DNA from: CADEED01 sp043747875
Lineage (GTDB): Bacteria; Pseudomonadota; Gammaproteobacteria; Steroidobacterales; Steroidobacteraceae
Direction: 5' to 3'
Length of the DNA: 64,000 nt
Assembly: GCA_043747875.1 (NCBI GenBank)
Contig: JAYTOI010000034.1
Span: 1 to 64,000 of the forward strand
The translations under genes and the position numbers were made by a program. Positions 50,759-63,775 of this stretch are shown in pieces. Numbering within the stretch: the first letter of the stretch is position 1; each line of letters starts with the position of its first letter. Under the pieces are notes generated by a model. That model had not been told where the DNA came from and ran no database searches. It saw only the letters and a list, made by a program, of their open reading frames with translations.

Positions 50759-52621
50759 CTAGAGTGGCGCGCCCTCGTCCCCGGCCGCCCGCAACGGCAG
50801 GCGCACCACCATGGTGGTTCCGAGCCCCACGCCGGGACTGGCCGCTGAAACCGAGCCGCGGTGCATCTCCACCAGTGTGCGCACCAGCGACAGTCCGATC
50901 CCGAGACCACCCTCCGCGCGGCTGCGATGCGCACTCACCTGCGAAAACAGCTCGAATATTTTCTGCAGGTCCGCCGCGGGAATGCCGATCCCGTTATCCG
51001 AGATGCTGATCACCGCATCGCCATCCTGACGGGCCGTCTGCACCACGATGACTCCGCCCCGCTCGGTGTATTTGGTGGCGTTGGACAGCAAGTTCGAGAA
51101 CACCTGCGTCAGTCGCTCGAAATCGCCCGTGACGCTCAGTGCCTCGAGGTCCGGCTCGATGATGAGCGTGTGGCCATGCTGCTCCATCGCCACTCCACAC
51201 GCTTCGGCGCTGACCGCCACCACCTCCCGCAAGATCACGTGCTCGCGACGCAGCTCGAACTTTCCGGTGCTGATGCACCCGATATCCCGCAGATCGTCGA
51301 CGAGGCGCACGAGATGACTGAGCTGGCGATCCATGATCTCGATGGCGCGCTGATAGGACGTACCCGGCCTGCAGTCCTGCTTGGCGATGTACAGCGCACT
51401 GCGCAGAGGAGCGAGCGGATTTCTCAATTCATGGGCCAGCGTCGCCAGGAATTCGTTCTTGCGGCGATCGCCGTCGCGCAGCGCCTCCTCCACGTCGCGG
51501 CGCGCGGTCACGTCGCGCGCCGCGCCGAACCACTCGACGATCTCGCCCTGTTCGCCCAACATCGGCACCGCGCGCGACAGCGTCCAACCCAATGTGCCAT
51601 CGGGGCGCTTCACGCGGTGCTCGAGTTCGAACACCCGTTTCGCCGCCACCGCTGAGGCAATGGCCGCTCTCACCTGCGCCTGGTCGTCGGGATGAATGTA
51701 TTCGCTCAGCCAGTTCACGGTGGGACGCGCGTTGTCGAAGTTGAAGCCCTCGCCGTCGAGCTGCCACAGCTCGCTCCAATCGGGACTCATGCGGTAGACG
51801 ATGTCCGATGTTGCCGTCACCAACGCCCGAAACCGCTCCTCGGTGTTGCGCAAGGTGCCCGTGGTTCTTTTCAGATCCGCGAGCACGCGCCGCAGCGCCT
51901 CGCTCGAGTGCGCCCACTGCGCGTCCGAGGCATCGAGCAACCGACGCGCGAGCTGGGGATTGCGGTGCATGACGGCGACCATGTCCGCTTCAAAGGCAAT
52001 CGTCGGATGAGTTTCCGTCCAGTAATGCGCGGCCCGCACGAAGGCGAGGAAGGCCGTGAGGATCTCGAACGCCGCCTCGCCCACCGCAACGGAGATGGCG
52101 TCGCGGGCGCGCGCCGCGCGCTCCGGTGCGACGAACAGGATGGTGAGCGCGTCGAACAGGTCGCCTTCCAACTGCGTGTCCGATCTCGGCAACGCAACCG
52201 GCGATTGCTGAGCCTCGAGCCGGAAGAGCGCGCGTTCGAGCCGCTCCGCGCCGGGTACGGGTCTGTTCAGCAGACCGAGCGCTTGATCGACGGTATGAGG
52301 CAATGCGCGCGCGTCGCCCGCCGGCCGTCCTTCGCCGATGAGGAACCCCACGTGCCGCACGATGCAGTAGCGCGTCTCGCAGAACCGCGACAGGTGCACG
52401 AACAGGCGCTCTTTGAAGAGCGAGGGCAGCGGATTGTCGAGGTAGGCGGATTTCGCGAACCCCCACAGGTGCTCCATGAGCCCGGGAGCCGAAGTCGCCG
52501 TGCAGAAGAAGTTCGGCAGCACACCCAAGCGACCCGTCACTTCCTCTTCGAAGCGCTGTGCCTCCGAGCCGTGGTATTCGCCGCGGGAGTGCGAGCCGCC
52601 ATTGCCGACTGGTGCGTGCAT
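50759..52621 (-). CDS. AhpD-like/PAS sensor histidine kinase
   Basis: This soluble kinase of 620 aa has an unusual N-terminus. Residues about 25-190 resemble the AhpD/carboxymuconolactone-decarboxylase fold (VLPNFFCTATSAPGLMEHLW, FAKSAYLDNPLPSLFKERLF, then RFCETRYCIVRHVGF with a Cys-x4-Cys-x2-His pattern). A helical segment follows, then a PAS domain (about 265-385, DIVYRMSPDWSELWQLDGEG) and a kinase core with FLATLAHELRNPLAPL, NLLSNATKYTERGG, DNGIGIPAADL and GGLGIGLSLVRTL. It lies 98 bases downstream of the large-protein operon on the same strand. No response regulator is adjacent. Confidence 0.85.
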   Translation of the reverse strand: MHAPVGNGGSHSRGEYHGSEAQRFEEEVTGRLGVLPNFFCTATSAPGLMEHLWGFAKSAYLDNPLPSLFKERLFVHLSRFCETRYCIVRHVGFLIGEGRPAGDARALPHTVDQALGLLNRPVPGAERLERALFRLEAQQSPVALPRSDTQLEGDLFDALTILFVAPERAARARDAISVAVGEAAFEILTAFLAFVRAAHYWTETHPTIAFEADMVAVMHRNPQLARRLLDASDAQWAHSSEALRRVLADLKRTTGTLRNTEERFRALVTATSDIVYRMSPDWSELWQLDGEGFNFDNARPTVNWLSEYIHPDDQAQVRAAIASAVAAKRVFELEHRVKRPDGTLGWTLSRAVPMLGEQGEIVEWFGAARDVTARRDVEEALRDGDRRKNEFLATLAHELRNPLAPLRSALYIAKQDCRPGTSYQRAIEIMDRQLSHLVRLVDDLRDIGCISTGKFELRREHVILREVVAVSAEACGVAMEQHGHTLIIEPDLEALSVTGDFERLTQVFSNLLSNATKYTERGGVIVVQTARQDGDAVISISDNGIGIPAADLQKIFELFSQVSAHRSRAEGGLGIGLSLVRTLVEMHRGSVSAASPGVGLGTTMVVRLPLRAAGDEGAPL

Positions 52622-52719
52622 AGGGTGATCCGGCTTGGGGCAGCCGTTACGGCAGTCCGGCCGGCTGCTATCTGTTCGTTACCGCACACAGTCGGGCACG
52701 CACGACAGACCGGCAAACC

Positions 52720-54579
52720 TCAGCGCTGCACGGGCACAATGCGGTCGAACGCGAGACCGCTGTGGCCTTCACCGCGGCCGGTCTGCTTGCGCACGCCGAG
52801 CCAGGTGAATACGCGACCGTCGTTCCAGCGCGTGCGCTGGAACGACTGCAGCACGTGCGTGCCGCCGCGCGACACCTCTTCTTCGTGAATGCGATACGGC
52901 CGCCCTTCATCCAGGCCTTCGCGCAGCAGCGTGGTGCGCGGGCGCACGCGTTCGAAGCTGGGCGCCGGATCGTTGGCGAGGAATCGCGGCATCGCCGCGC
53001 GCCGCAACTGGATCTGCCGGTTGTCGCCGTCGAGGTGCTCGGGCACGAAGGGAATCCAATGCTCCGGCACGGTGGTCATGAGGTCGTAGCGTGCGTCGGC
53101 CTGCCATTCGATCGGCGCCGCCGGCACGCCGCCCGCTGCGTCCGACTGCGCCTGCAGGTGACCGAGCAACTCGCTGGCGGAGACGTTGCCGGCGCGCGTC
53201 CAGCCGCTCGGCAGCGGCACGATGGTCTCGATGCCCCACACCATGTTGGCCATCTCGTCGCGCGTCAGCGCAATCTGTTCGAGCGGCGCTCCGTCCTGGA
53301 TCTTCGGCACCGTCGGCAGCACCAGCAGCGTCAGGTCGGCGGGCTGATCGACGGCACCCTTGATGCTGAGGCTGAACAGATTCCAGCGCTGCCAGGCCTC
53401 ATCGCCGCCGCGGCCCGCGGCCTCGATCCAGAAGCGCTCGCCGAAGTTGTTGGTGACGGTGAGGCCCTTGATATTGAGCGCGGTGCCGGCTTGCACCGTG
53501 TGCGGCAGCAGGAACCAGTCGTTGGCATAGACCAGCCCGAATTCGATCAGCAGCAGCTTCGCGATCTCCGCCGTGTTGGGCTTGATGTCGCCGAAGTTGG
53601 TCTTGCCGTCCTCGAACGCCCACCAGCGCGTGTCCGGCATGCCGTTGAAGCGCACCGGCGCGGGGATGAAGCTGCGCGTGGCGTACTGCGGGTCCATCGG
53701 AAAACCGCCGGCGGGCGGTGGCGCAGCGCCGAGCTGCTGGCGGCTCTGGTCCCAATCGAAGTTGTACCAGTCGAGATGGCCGTGGAAATACTCGTCGGCC
53801 GCCAGCACTTTTTCGTTGCCGGCACCATCGACGGTGGAGCACGCGAACGCATACTCGAGGCGCTCGGGTTGCCAGGCGTCGCCTTGGTCACGTTGCGAGT
53901 ACAGCTGGTCGAACCAGCCCACGAACGCGGAACCCGCCGCATCGGCCGCGGCTGCATCCCCGGGCGACAGGCCGGGGACGCCCATGGAAGCGACGTTCGT
54001 CCCGAGGTCCTTGAGGAATAGATAGAGCTCGCCGCCATCCATCGCGCGGCCTGCGACGGCCCGGAACTGCTGCATCGCCGACGGATGCGCGCAGATCGGC
54101 GCGTCGTCTTTGTCGGCGGGGTCCGGCAGGTCGATCTTGTAGTGCAGCCGGAACGCGTCGCGCGCCGACGCCGGAATCATCTTGAGCCAGCGCCGCCCCA
54201 TCTGCAGCCGCAGATCGAGCGCCAGCGGAATTTTGCCGGCCCGGAACACGATCGGCCGGCGCTCGACGGTGGTCTCGAGCGGCGTCGCACGGTCGAAGTC
54301 CTGCGAGGGCCGGCCCAGCGGTTGGTATTTCGCGAGCTGCTGTCCGGCGACGTGGATCTTCGCGCTCACGGGCGTGCCGGCATCGTCGCCCGCGAACTCG
54401 CCCATCTGCCATTGCTTGCACAGCATCCACAATGCGTCGCGCACCTCGGCGCGCAGCGCGCGCACGAAGTTGTCGGTGCGCGGACGGCTCTCGAGCCGGT
54501 TGTAGCGCGTGATCGTCGGCAGCACGATCTTGCCGGAGAGCACCGGCTCGAGGTTGCGGATGATCAGTGCCTCGTTCAT
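52720..54579 (-). CDS. Uncharacterised 619-aa protein of the large-protein operon
   Basis: I do not recognise this protein. It has no signal peptide or membrane helix. The N-terminus (residues 20-75) reads PTITRYNRLESRPRTDNFVR, then DALWMLCKQWQMGEFAGDDA, a very Trp/Gln-rich conserved-looking block. The middle has many Trp and aromatic residues (DWYNFDWDQSRQQLG, RWWAFEDGKTNFGDI), and the end is RTRWNDGRVFTWLGVRKQTG. Its ATG overlaps the stop of the 1909-aa gene (ATGA), so both are made together. It looks like a folded globular protein rather than a repeat protein. Confidence 0.75.
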   Translation of the reverse strand: MNEALIIRNLEPVLSGKIVLPTITRYNRLESRPRTDNFVRALRAEVRDALWMLCKQWQMGEFAGDDAGTPVSAKIHVAGQQLAKYQPLGRPSQDFDRATPLETTVERRPIVFRAGKIPLALDLRLQMGRRWLKMIPASARDAFRLHYKIDLPDPADKDDAPICAHPSAMQQFRAVAGRAMDGGELYLFLKDLGTNVASMGVPGLSPGDAAAADAAGSAFVGWFDQLYSQRDQGDAWQPERLEYAFACSTVDGAGNEKVLAADEYFHGHLDWYNFDWDQSRQQLGAAPPPAGGFPMDPQYATRSFIPAPVRFNGMPDTRWWAFEDGKTNFGDIKPNTAEIAKLLLIEFGLVYANDWFLLPHTVQAGTALNIKGLTVTNNFGERFWIEAAGRGGDEAWQRWNLFSLSIKGAVDQPADLTLLVLPTVPKIQDGAPLEQIALTRDEMANMVWGIETIVPLPSGWTRAGNVSASELLGHLQAQSDAAGGVPAAPIEWQADARYDLMTTVPEHWIPFVPEHLDGDNRQIQLRRAAMPRFLANDPAPSFERVRPRTTLLREGLDEGRPYRIHEEEVSRGGTHVLQSFQRTRWNDGRVFTWLGVRKQTGRGEGHSGLAFDRIVPVQR

Positions 54580-57500
54580 GAGATGCGGCTCGCGTAGTTG
54601 TTGACCATGGAAAGATCCGCGGAGATGGTGATCGGCCGCCACGTCGTCGCGAGAACGGTCGCCGGCAGGAACACGGAGATCGGCTGTTTGTCGAGCTGCT
54701 GCGGCTCGACCGCGCGCAGGCGCGCCATGTCGAGTGTCTCGTGCAGTGTCTGCACCAGATCGCTCCAGCTCCACGCGCCGGTGAACTGCGGCGGCGTAGC
54801 CAGCAGGATGGCCTGGGGCGGCTCGGCGTTCGGCTTGTTGAACTGGAACGCGATGCCGGTGGTTTCGGTATCGCCGGGGATCACCTCGGTCCACTCCTCG
54901 AGCAGCAGGCCGCACTGCGGCTGCGTCGCGTCGAAGTCCTGCGCGTAGCACGCGGTGTAGAGCAGCAGCTCGTTCTCCAACAGAACCTTCGATTCCGGCG
55001 GGAATTCCAGTGCCATCCAAGGGGTACCCGCCTGGTACGGGAACTGCACCGGCTCGAGCACGGGCGCCGCCGTGCCCAGCGCCTCCGTGAGGAAGGTGAG
55101 GTTCTCGACGTGATGCATCTTCTGGCTCACGCGCGCGGTCGAATGCAGCCAGTCGTCCACCGCGAATTCGTTTGCCAGATGGTCGCGTTGATGATCCAGC
55201 AGGTGCGCGCGGTTCTGCCAGGCGTTGGTCCACTCCGCGCCCTGCAGCGCGCCCACCGCGAACGTCGGCACGAACACGAACTGGTCGCCGAGCACGGCGT
55301 GCCCGGCGTTGGTCAGCAGTTGTATCTTCTTCTCCGGTGCGCTCTCGGCGTCGTGCGCGGTGAGCTGCGCCTCGACCGCCGCGATGCGTTGGTCGAGGTC
55401 TTCGACGAGCAGCGTGACGCGCGCACGGATGTCCGCGCCCACCGTGACGATCTGATTCTCCTCGTCCACGGAGGTCGTCTCGTAGACCTCGAAGTCCGAG
55501 AGCGGCAGCAGGCCGGTGAATTCCGTCAGCACTCCTTCGACCGTCGTCTCGGTAGTTTGACCGAGCGCGGCCAGCGCGTCGTGGCGCGCCTTGAAGGCGG
55601 TCTCCTTGGCCAACACAGCGGCCGTCACCTGCGCGAGGGTCAGGCCCTCCGGGTCGGTCCCGGTGGTGGAGATCTGGCGCTCCGCCTCGAGCAGTCGTGC
55701 GATGCGCGCGTCGTCATCGGGAAGCGCGGGCAGCGTGAGCATGAGCCCATCGAACTGATCGCGCAGGATCTGCCAGCGCAGCGTCACCGCAGCCGCCTTG
55801 GCGAGCACGGCGCGGATCAGGCGCGCGCGCGCTTCCAGGAACGCGCCGAGGCCCATCTGTGGCAGGCCATAAGCAGCGAGCGCGGTGCAGGCCGCGGTGA
55901 TGCGGTCCAGCCAGTCGTCGATATTGTCGATCACGTCGATGACCACAGTGCCGGTCTCCGGGAAGGCGGCGTCGAGTTCGTTCTCGAGCGGTGCCAGGCG
56001 ATTGTCGCGCTCGTCGCGGAGCGCGTCCGGCAGGAAATCCACGCGGGAGCGCGCCAGCACAGCCGCCGTGGCGGATTCGGACTTGGCTTCGGTGGGCAGC
56101 GCGATGTCGGTGGCGCGCAGCGGCCGCGAGTGCAGCAGCAGCGCGCGCAGGCTGCGGACGAGGGCCGCCACGTCGACGAACGAGAAATCGCCCGCGTTGC
56201 CCTCGAAGTACGAGATTTCCTTCAGTAGATCGGGGCGCACGGCCAGCGTCGGGCGGCGCAGCACGAAATCGCGCACCCGATCGTCGAGCTCGGTGCGCGA
56301 GCCCAGGTCGGTATCGATCGCCGCGCCCGCGCCGGGCTTGGGCGCGCTCTGCAGGTGGTCGGGATCCAGCACGTACAGGAGGTCGAGCGGCTGCAGTCCC
56401 AGGTCCGCCTGCGTGACGAAGGTGAATTGTTCGGCGCCCGCGGCATCGAAGTAGCGCACCTTGCAACCGACGCGCGCCGGCGCGGGCAGCGCCTGGCCCA
56501 CCCAGCGATTCATCGCGGGCTCGGCTTTCACGCGCGGATTGTCGGTCGCGGCGGGCGCCGTGTTTGCCTCGAACTGCAGCCCGACGCGGTGCGTCAGCGC
56601 GATGCCGCTGCGCGGGGTCTGCACCACGTCCGGTATCGGCGGGAAGGTCGCCTGTCCGTAGGCATCCAGCGCCGCCGCCGCGCGGTCGTAGTTGCCCATC
56701 ACCACCTGGTGCACGCCCTCGGCGACCGCCAGGTCCGCCAGCGCGTCGTACAGGTCGAGCAGCCTATCTACCTCGGCATTGATGGCCGTCTGCTGGGCGG
56801 TGTCGGCGACGGGCAGCCGCGTGTCCGGAAAGCCGAACGGATAGGTGCGATTGCCGGCGCCGGGGCTGCGCACGTGCCGCAGCAGCTTCAGGCCGTTGAC
56901 GACGTTGCGCGCTTCGATGGCCTGGATCGAGGTCCCCTCGGGCAGGTCCTCGGGTGGCGTGGTGTACAGCGGGAACACCAGCCGCAGTGGATAGAGGAAG
57001 CGGTCGCACTCGGCGAAGGCGTAGCGGTCGTGCAGACCGCGCTCGAACTCATAGCCCAGCAGCGCGCCCAGGCTCTGCCCGCCGCGGATGCCCTGGATGA
57101 TCTTCAGTGCGCGCCTCACACGCTCGGACGACAGGTTCACCTTGAGCAGGTCCGGCTGCGTGGGCGTCGCGTTCGCGACGTAGCCGTTGCGCAGCACCGC
57201 CGCGGTGACGGCGTGATTCACCGACGGTGCATGGATGTAGCCCTGGTTCGAATCGTCGCGCACGATCGGCGGCAGCGGCACGCCGCGCGGAGTCTTTTGA
57301 TTGAAGATCTCGTCGAGGTCGCCGTCGAGCTCCACGGGCGTCAGGGTCCGTGCCGCAGGCCGCACGTTCTCGAGCCAGCCGTACGCGCCTAGATAGATGC
57401 CCTTGCGGTGCGGCGCGCCCTCTTCCACGCCTTCGCCATCCTGGCGGCGCGCGTAGCGCATCGAGGCGAGCTGGAAATTGACCAGCCCGGTCATCCACGC

Positions 57501-60305
57501 GTCGAGCCGATAGGTACAGCAGTCGAGGTGTTCGGCCATGAGGCGCTCGAGACGCGCCGTCGGCGTGAGCTGGAGTTTTTCGAGCGCGCGCAATTGCTCG
57601 GTCAGGTAGCGGGTGCCGAAGACGTCGCCGATGCCGCGCGTCACGTAGTCGGCCAGCGACAGCCGCGCATCGCCCGTGACGGTGGGGTACGGGGAGTACA
57701 GCAGCTGGTAGCGGCTGGGGCTGGCCACCGGCCCGGCGACGCCGGCCGCACTGGCCGCGCGGGTGGCCGCCGCTTCCTGGATCTGGAAGAAGTGCGGCTC
57801 CGTGCGCAGCGACGCCTTGAGCTCGTCGCCCAGCAGCTGCGCGTCGTCGAGCACGCGGATGCCGGCATCGTAATAGCCGAGCTCGAGCGCGTGGCGCAGC
57901 AGGATGAACAACAGCGAGTTCGGCCATTGGCCGCCCTGAAATCCGTCCTGCACGCGGATCGTGTCGAAGGACAGGCGCGCCCACTCGTGCAGCCACTGGA
58001 TGTAGTTGCGGTTGTCGGTGGTGACGATGCGCAGCGCGTCGGTCTCGGACAGCGGGCCGACCTGGATCGCGGGACCCGTGAGCGCGTTGGCCGTGACCTT
58101 CCAGAACAGATCGAACAGCTGTGGCGGAACATCGCCCTTGTATCCGAGGCTGGTCAGCAGATCGTAGGCTTGGTCGTGCAGCTCGTTCGCGGGCAGCGTC
58201 GGCCACGAAATGAAGAGCTGCCACAACACCGCGAGGTTGTGCTCCTGGTCCTGCGTGTTCGCGTAGCGCTGGTGGAACTCGACCGACCCGGGATGCAGGC
58301 CCACGATGTCGAGCAGCGTCTGGTGCGGATCGCCGCCGGCCGCGTCGACGTGCGCCACGCCGGTCGCAAGCTGCGCCCACGTGCCGCGCAACGTATCGAG
58401 AACGCCTTTGAACTTCGGCAGCCAGTCCTGGAACGCGCCCGGGCGCTGCTCGAGATGCTTCGCGGCGAAACCGAATTGCGAGAAGCGGTCTTTGCCGTCG
58501 GTCCAGCGTATGCGGCTGAAGGCGGTGGTCGGCAGGATGCCGTACGGCTGGCGGCCGATGCGCAGCGCCGGAATGGGCCCGCGGCCGCTCACGAAGCGAT
58601 TGAAAAACCAGCGCGTGTAGTACTGCGCGTCGTCGTCGAACACCGGCTTGAGCATCGTGTCCATGAAGTAGCCGAGCGTGGCCGGCCACAGCGCCGTGTT
58701 CATCGCGCGCGCCTCGCCCTGGTCCACCGCACCGGCGTGCGGGATCTGCTTCAGCCATTCCGTATCGAGGCCCAGCGCCTCGGCTAACCACTGGCCGTCG
58801 CGCTTGTCGAGCCAGTCGTCGGTGTCTTCGAACCGCGCCTGGTCCTTGAACACGAAGTCGAAACTCTCGTCGGGATCGTCGCTGCGCGAATACGCCGAGC
58901 TGCCCTCTTCCGTGTTGTTGGTGGGCGAGCCCTGCGGCAGCAGCGCGAATCCGGAGGTTCCGAAGTGATGATGCTCGAACAGCTGCTGTAGTTCGGTCTG
59001 GCTGCGCTCGGCATTCGCGCTCAGGCGCACGCCGAGCACGAACAGCCGGTCGAAACCCGCGGTCTGCTCCCGCGTCAACGTGACGCGAAAGCCCATGCCG
59101 CGGCTCACGGCATGGTCGAAGTCGACCATCCAGCGCAGCTCCTCGCCCAGCGTGAGGTTGCCGTGCTCGTCGAACTCGAATTGCGACTCCGCCGCGGCAC
59201 GCGGGTCGGGACTGACGTGCAGCGGCGTCAGCACCGGCGCGCCGATCTCGTTGAGCACTTCGCGGCCGCCCTGGTAGCCGAGCAGCACGAATCGCTCGGG
59301 CAGCAGCGAGGCGGTGGCCGCCTTGCTCCAGGAGTGCGTGCGGAGGTCGGGACCGGGATCCGGCAACGCCACGAAGAACACGCGCGGCGTCGCCGTCGCG
59401 CGCGTGAAGCCGGTCGGCGGCGCCTCTTTGAGATTGTAAGGAGCCACCGTCTCGCGCAGCTGTGCGGCGCGCGCAGCGCCGACTTCGCCGATGAGCAGGT
59501 CGAACGCGGCGCTTTCCGCGGCGGCGTCGCCCGCCTGCCACAGCGCCGGCCAGAAGACCGTGAGCGCATCGCGTTCGTCATCGCTGAGCGGCGCGGTCGC
59601 CGATGCCACCAGCAGCACCTCACCCGCGGCGATGGACTGCGGCTTGATCTCGAGCGCGACATCGCCGTCCGGATCGTCCGCGCTCAACGGGTTCAACGGC
59701 CGGTATTGCCGCACGATCCAGGTCGCGCGGCCCGAGCCGTGGGCGGACACGAGCCCGCGCCACGCGGCACGCTCGGCGCTCTCCACGCCCGCGGCGTGAA
59801 AGTACTCGCGCCAGAAGATCGCGGCGTTCTTCACCTCGGAGTCGGTGAGTGTGGCCTCAAACGTGTCGAGCAGACATTCATCCGGGAAGATGCGCACCCA
59901 GAGCTGGCGTCGCGACGTACCCTGCTCGTCGACCGTCTTGAAGCGCGTCTCCAGCCGCACCGGGAACAGCATCACCGGTATGTCGTCGTTGAGCGCGGCC
60001 AGGTTGCGGCGCGGATCGCTCCACGCGTCGAACTTGCCCGCGGCGGCGGCGAGACGCTCGCGCGCGGCACCGGCCGCGGCCTGGTCCTCGCGCAACTGGC
60101 CGGTGAGCCGGCGCTTCTCCTGCGCCAGCTCGCGGCCCGGCGCGCCGCCCTCCGGGTTGTCAGGCGACGCGCGGCGCTGCAGCTCGCGCAGTTGTTTGTC
60201 GACGCGCGCCAGGCGCTCGCGCGTGCGGAACAGCGAATCCTGCGCACCGGCGTGCGCCGAGCGCGCGTCGGTCAGTTGTCTTTGATCGTCCTCGAGCTGT
60301 GGCAT
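54576..60305 (-). CDS. Uncharacterised giant protein (1909 aa)
   Basis: This is a single unbroken reading frame of 5.7 kb. I cannot assign it to a family. Residues 1-95 look like a coiled coil (charged heptads such as RLARVDKQLRELQRR). Blocks that look conserved follow: ALRIGRQPYGILPTTAFSRI (about 580-600), YIHAPSVNHAVTAAVLRNGY (about 1025), SLGALLGYEFERGLHDRYAF (about 1075-1095), VAEGVHQVVMGNYDRAAAAL (about 1190-1210) and TPRSGIALTHRVGLQFE (about 1230). No signal peptide, membrane helix or enzymatic motif was recognised. It lies nine bases after the 1152-aa gene and overlaps the next gene, so it is part of one operon. Confidence 0.8.
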   Translation of the reverse strand: MPQLEDDQRQLTDARSAHAGAQDSLFRTRERLARVDKQLRELQRRASPDNPEGGAPGRELAQEKRRLTGQLREDQAAAGAARERLAAAAGKFDAWSDPRRNLAALNDDIPVMLFPVRLETRFKTVDEQGTSRRQLWVRIFPDECLLDTFEATLTDSEVKNAAIFWREYFHAAGVESAERAAWRGLVSAHGSGRATWIVRQYRPLNPLSADDPDGDVALEIKPQSIAAGEVLLVASATAPLSDDERDALTVFWPALWQAGDAAAESAAFDLLIGEVGAARAAQLRETVAPYNLKEAPPTGFTRATATPRVFFVALPDPGPDLRTHSWSKAATASLLPERFVLLGYQGGREVLNEIGAPVLTPLHVSPDPRAAAESQFEFDEHGNLTLGEELRWMVDFDHAVSRGMGFRVTLTREQTAGFDRLFVLGVRLSANAERSQTELQQLFEHHHFGTSGFALLPQGSPTNNTEEGSSAYSRSDDPDESFDFVFKDQARFEDTDDWLDKRDGQWLAEALGLDTEWLKQIPHAGAVDQGEARAMNTALWPATLGYFMDTMLKPVFDDDAQYYTRWFFNRFVSGRGPIPALRIGRQPYGILPTTAFSRIRWTDGKDRFSQFGFAAKHLEQRPGAFQDWLPKFKGVLDTLRGTWAQLATGVAHVDAAGGDPHQTLLDIVGLHPGSVEFHQRYANTQDQEHNLAVLWQLFISWPTLPANELHDQAYDLLTSLGYKGDVPPQLFDLFWKVTANALTGPAIQVGPLSETDALRIVTTDNRNYIQWLHEWARLSFDTIRVQDGFQGGQWPNSLLFILLRHALELGYYDAGIRVLDDAQLLGDELKASLRTEPHFFQIQEAAATRAASAAGVAGPVASPSRYQLLYSPYPTVTGDARLSLADYVTRGIGDVFGTRYLTEQLRALEKLQLTPTARLERLMAEHLDCCTYRLDAWMTGLVNFQLASMRYARRQDGEGVEEGAPHRKGIYLGAYGWLENVRPAARTLTPVELDGDLDEIFNQKTPRGVPLPPIVRDDSNQGYIHAPSVNHAVTAAVLRNGYVANATPTQPDLLKVNLSSERVRRALKIIQGIRGGQSLGALLGYEFERGLHDRYAFAECDRFLYPLRLVFPLYTTPPEDLPEGTSIQAIEARNVVNGLKLLRHVRSPGAGNRTYPFGFPDTRLPVADTAQQTAINAEVDRLLDLYDALADLAVAEGVHQVVMGNYDRAAAALDAYGQATFPPIPDVVQTPRSGIALTHRVGLQFEANTAPAATDNPRVKAEPAMNRWVGQALPAPARVGCKVRYFDAAGAEQFTFVTQADLGLQPLDLLYVLDPDHLQSAPKPGAGAAIDTDLGSRTELDDRVRDFVLRRPTLAVRPDLLKEISYFEGNAGDFSFVDVAALVRSLRALLLHSRPLRATDIALPTEAKSESATAAVLARSRVDFLPDALRDERDNRLAPLENELDAAFPETGTVVIDVIDNIDDWLDRITAACTALAAYGLPQMGLGAFLEARARLIRAVLAKAAAVTLRWQILRDQFDGLMLTLPALPDDDARIARLLEAERQISTTGTDPEGLTLAQVTAAVLAKETAFKARHDALAALGQTTETTVEGVLTEFTGLLPLSDFEVYETTSVDEENQIVTVGADIRARVTLLVEDLDQRIAAVEAQLTAHDAESAPEKKIQLLTNAGHAVLGDQFVFVPTFAVGALQGAEWTNAWQNRAHLLDHQRDHLANEFAVDDWLHSTARVSQKMHHVENLTFLTEALGTAAPVLEPVQFPYQAGTPWMALEFPPESKVLLENELLLYTACYAQDFDATQPQCGLLLEEWTEVIPGDTETTGIAFQFNKPNAEPPQAILLATPPQFTGAWSWSDLVQTLHETLDMARLRAVEPQQLDKQPISVFLPATVLATTWRPITISADLSMVNNYASRIS

Positions 60306-60313
60306 GGCGTGCG

Positions 60314-63772
<3,459 letters not shown>

Positions 63773-63775
63773 GAT

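Noticed and set aside
57049..59541. An 830-codon open frame in another frame of the same strand inside the 1909-aa gene
   Set aside because: Its product is Arg-rich and compositionally odd, while the 1909-aa frame has varied, protein-like sequence over its whole length.
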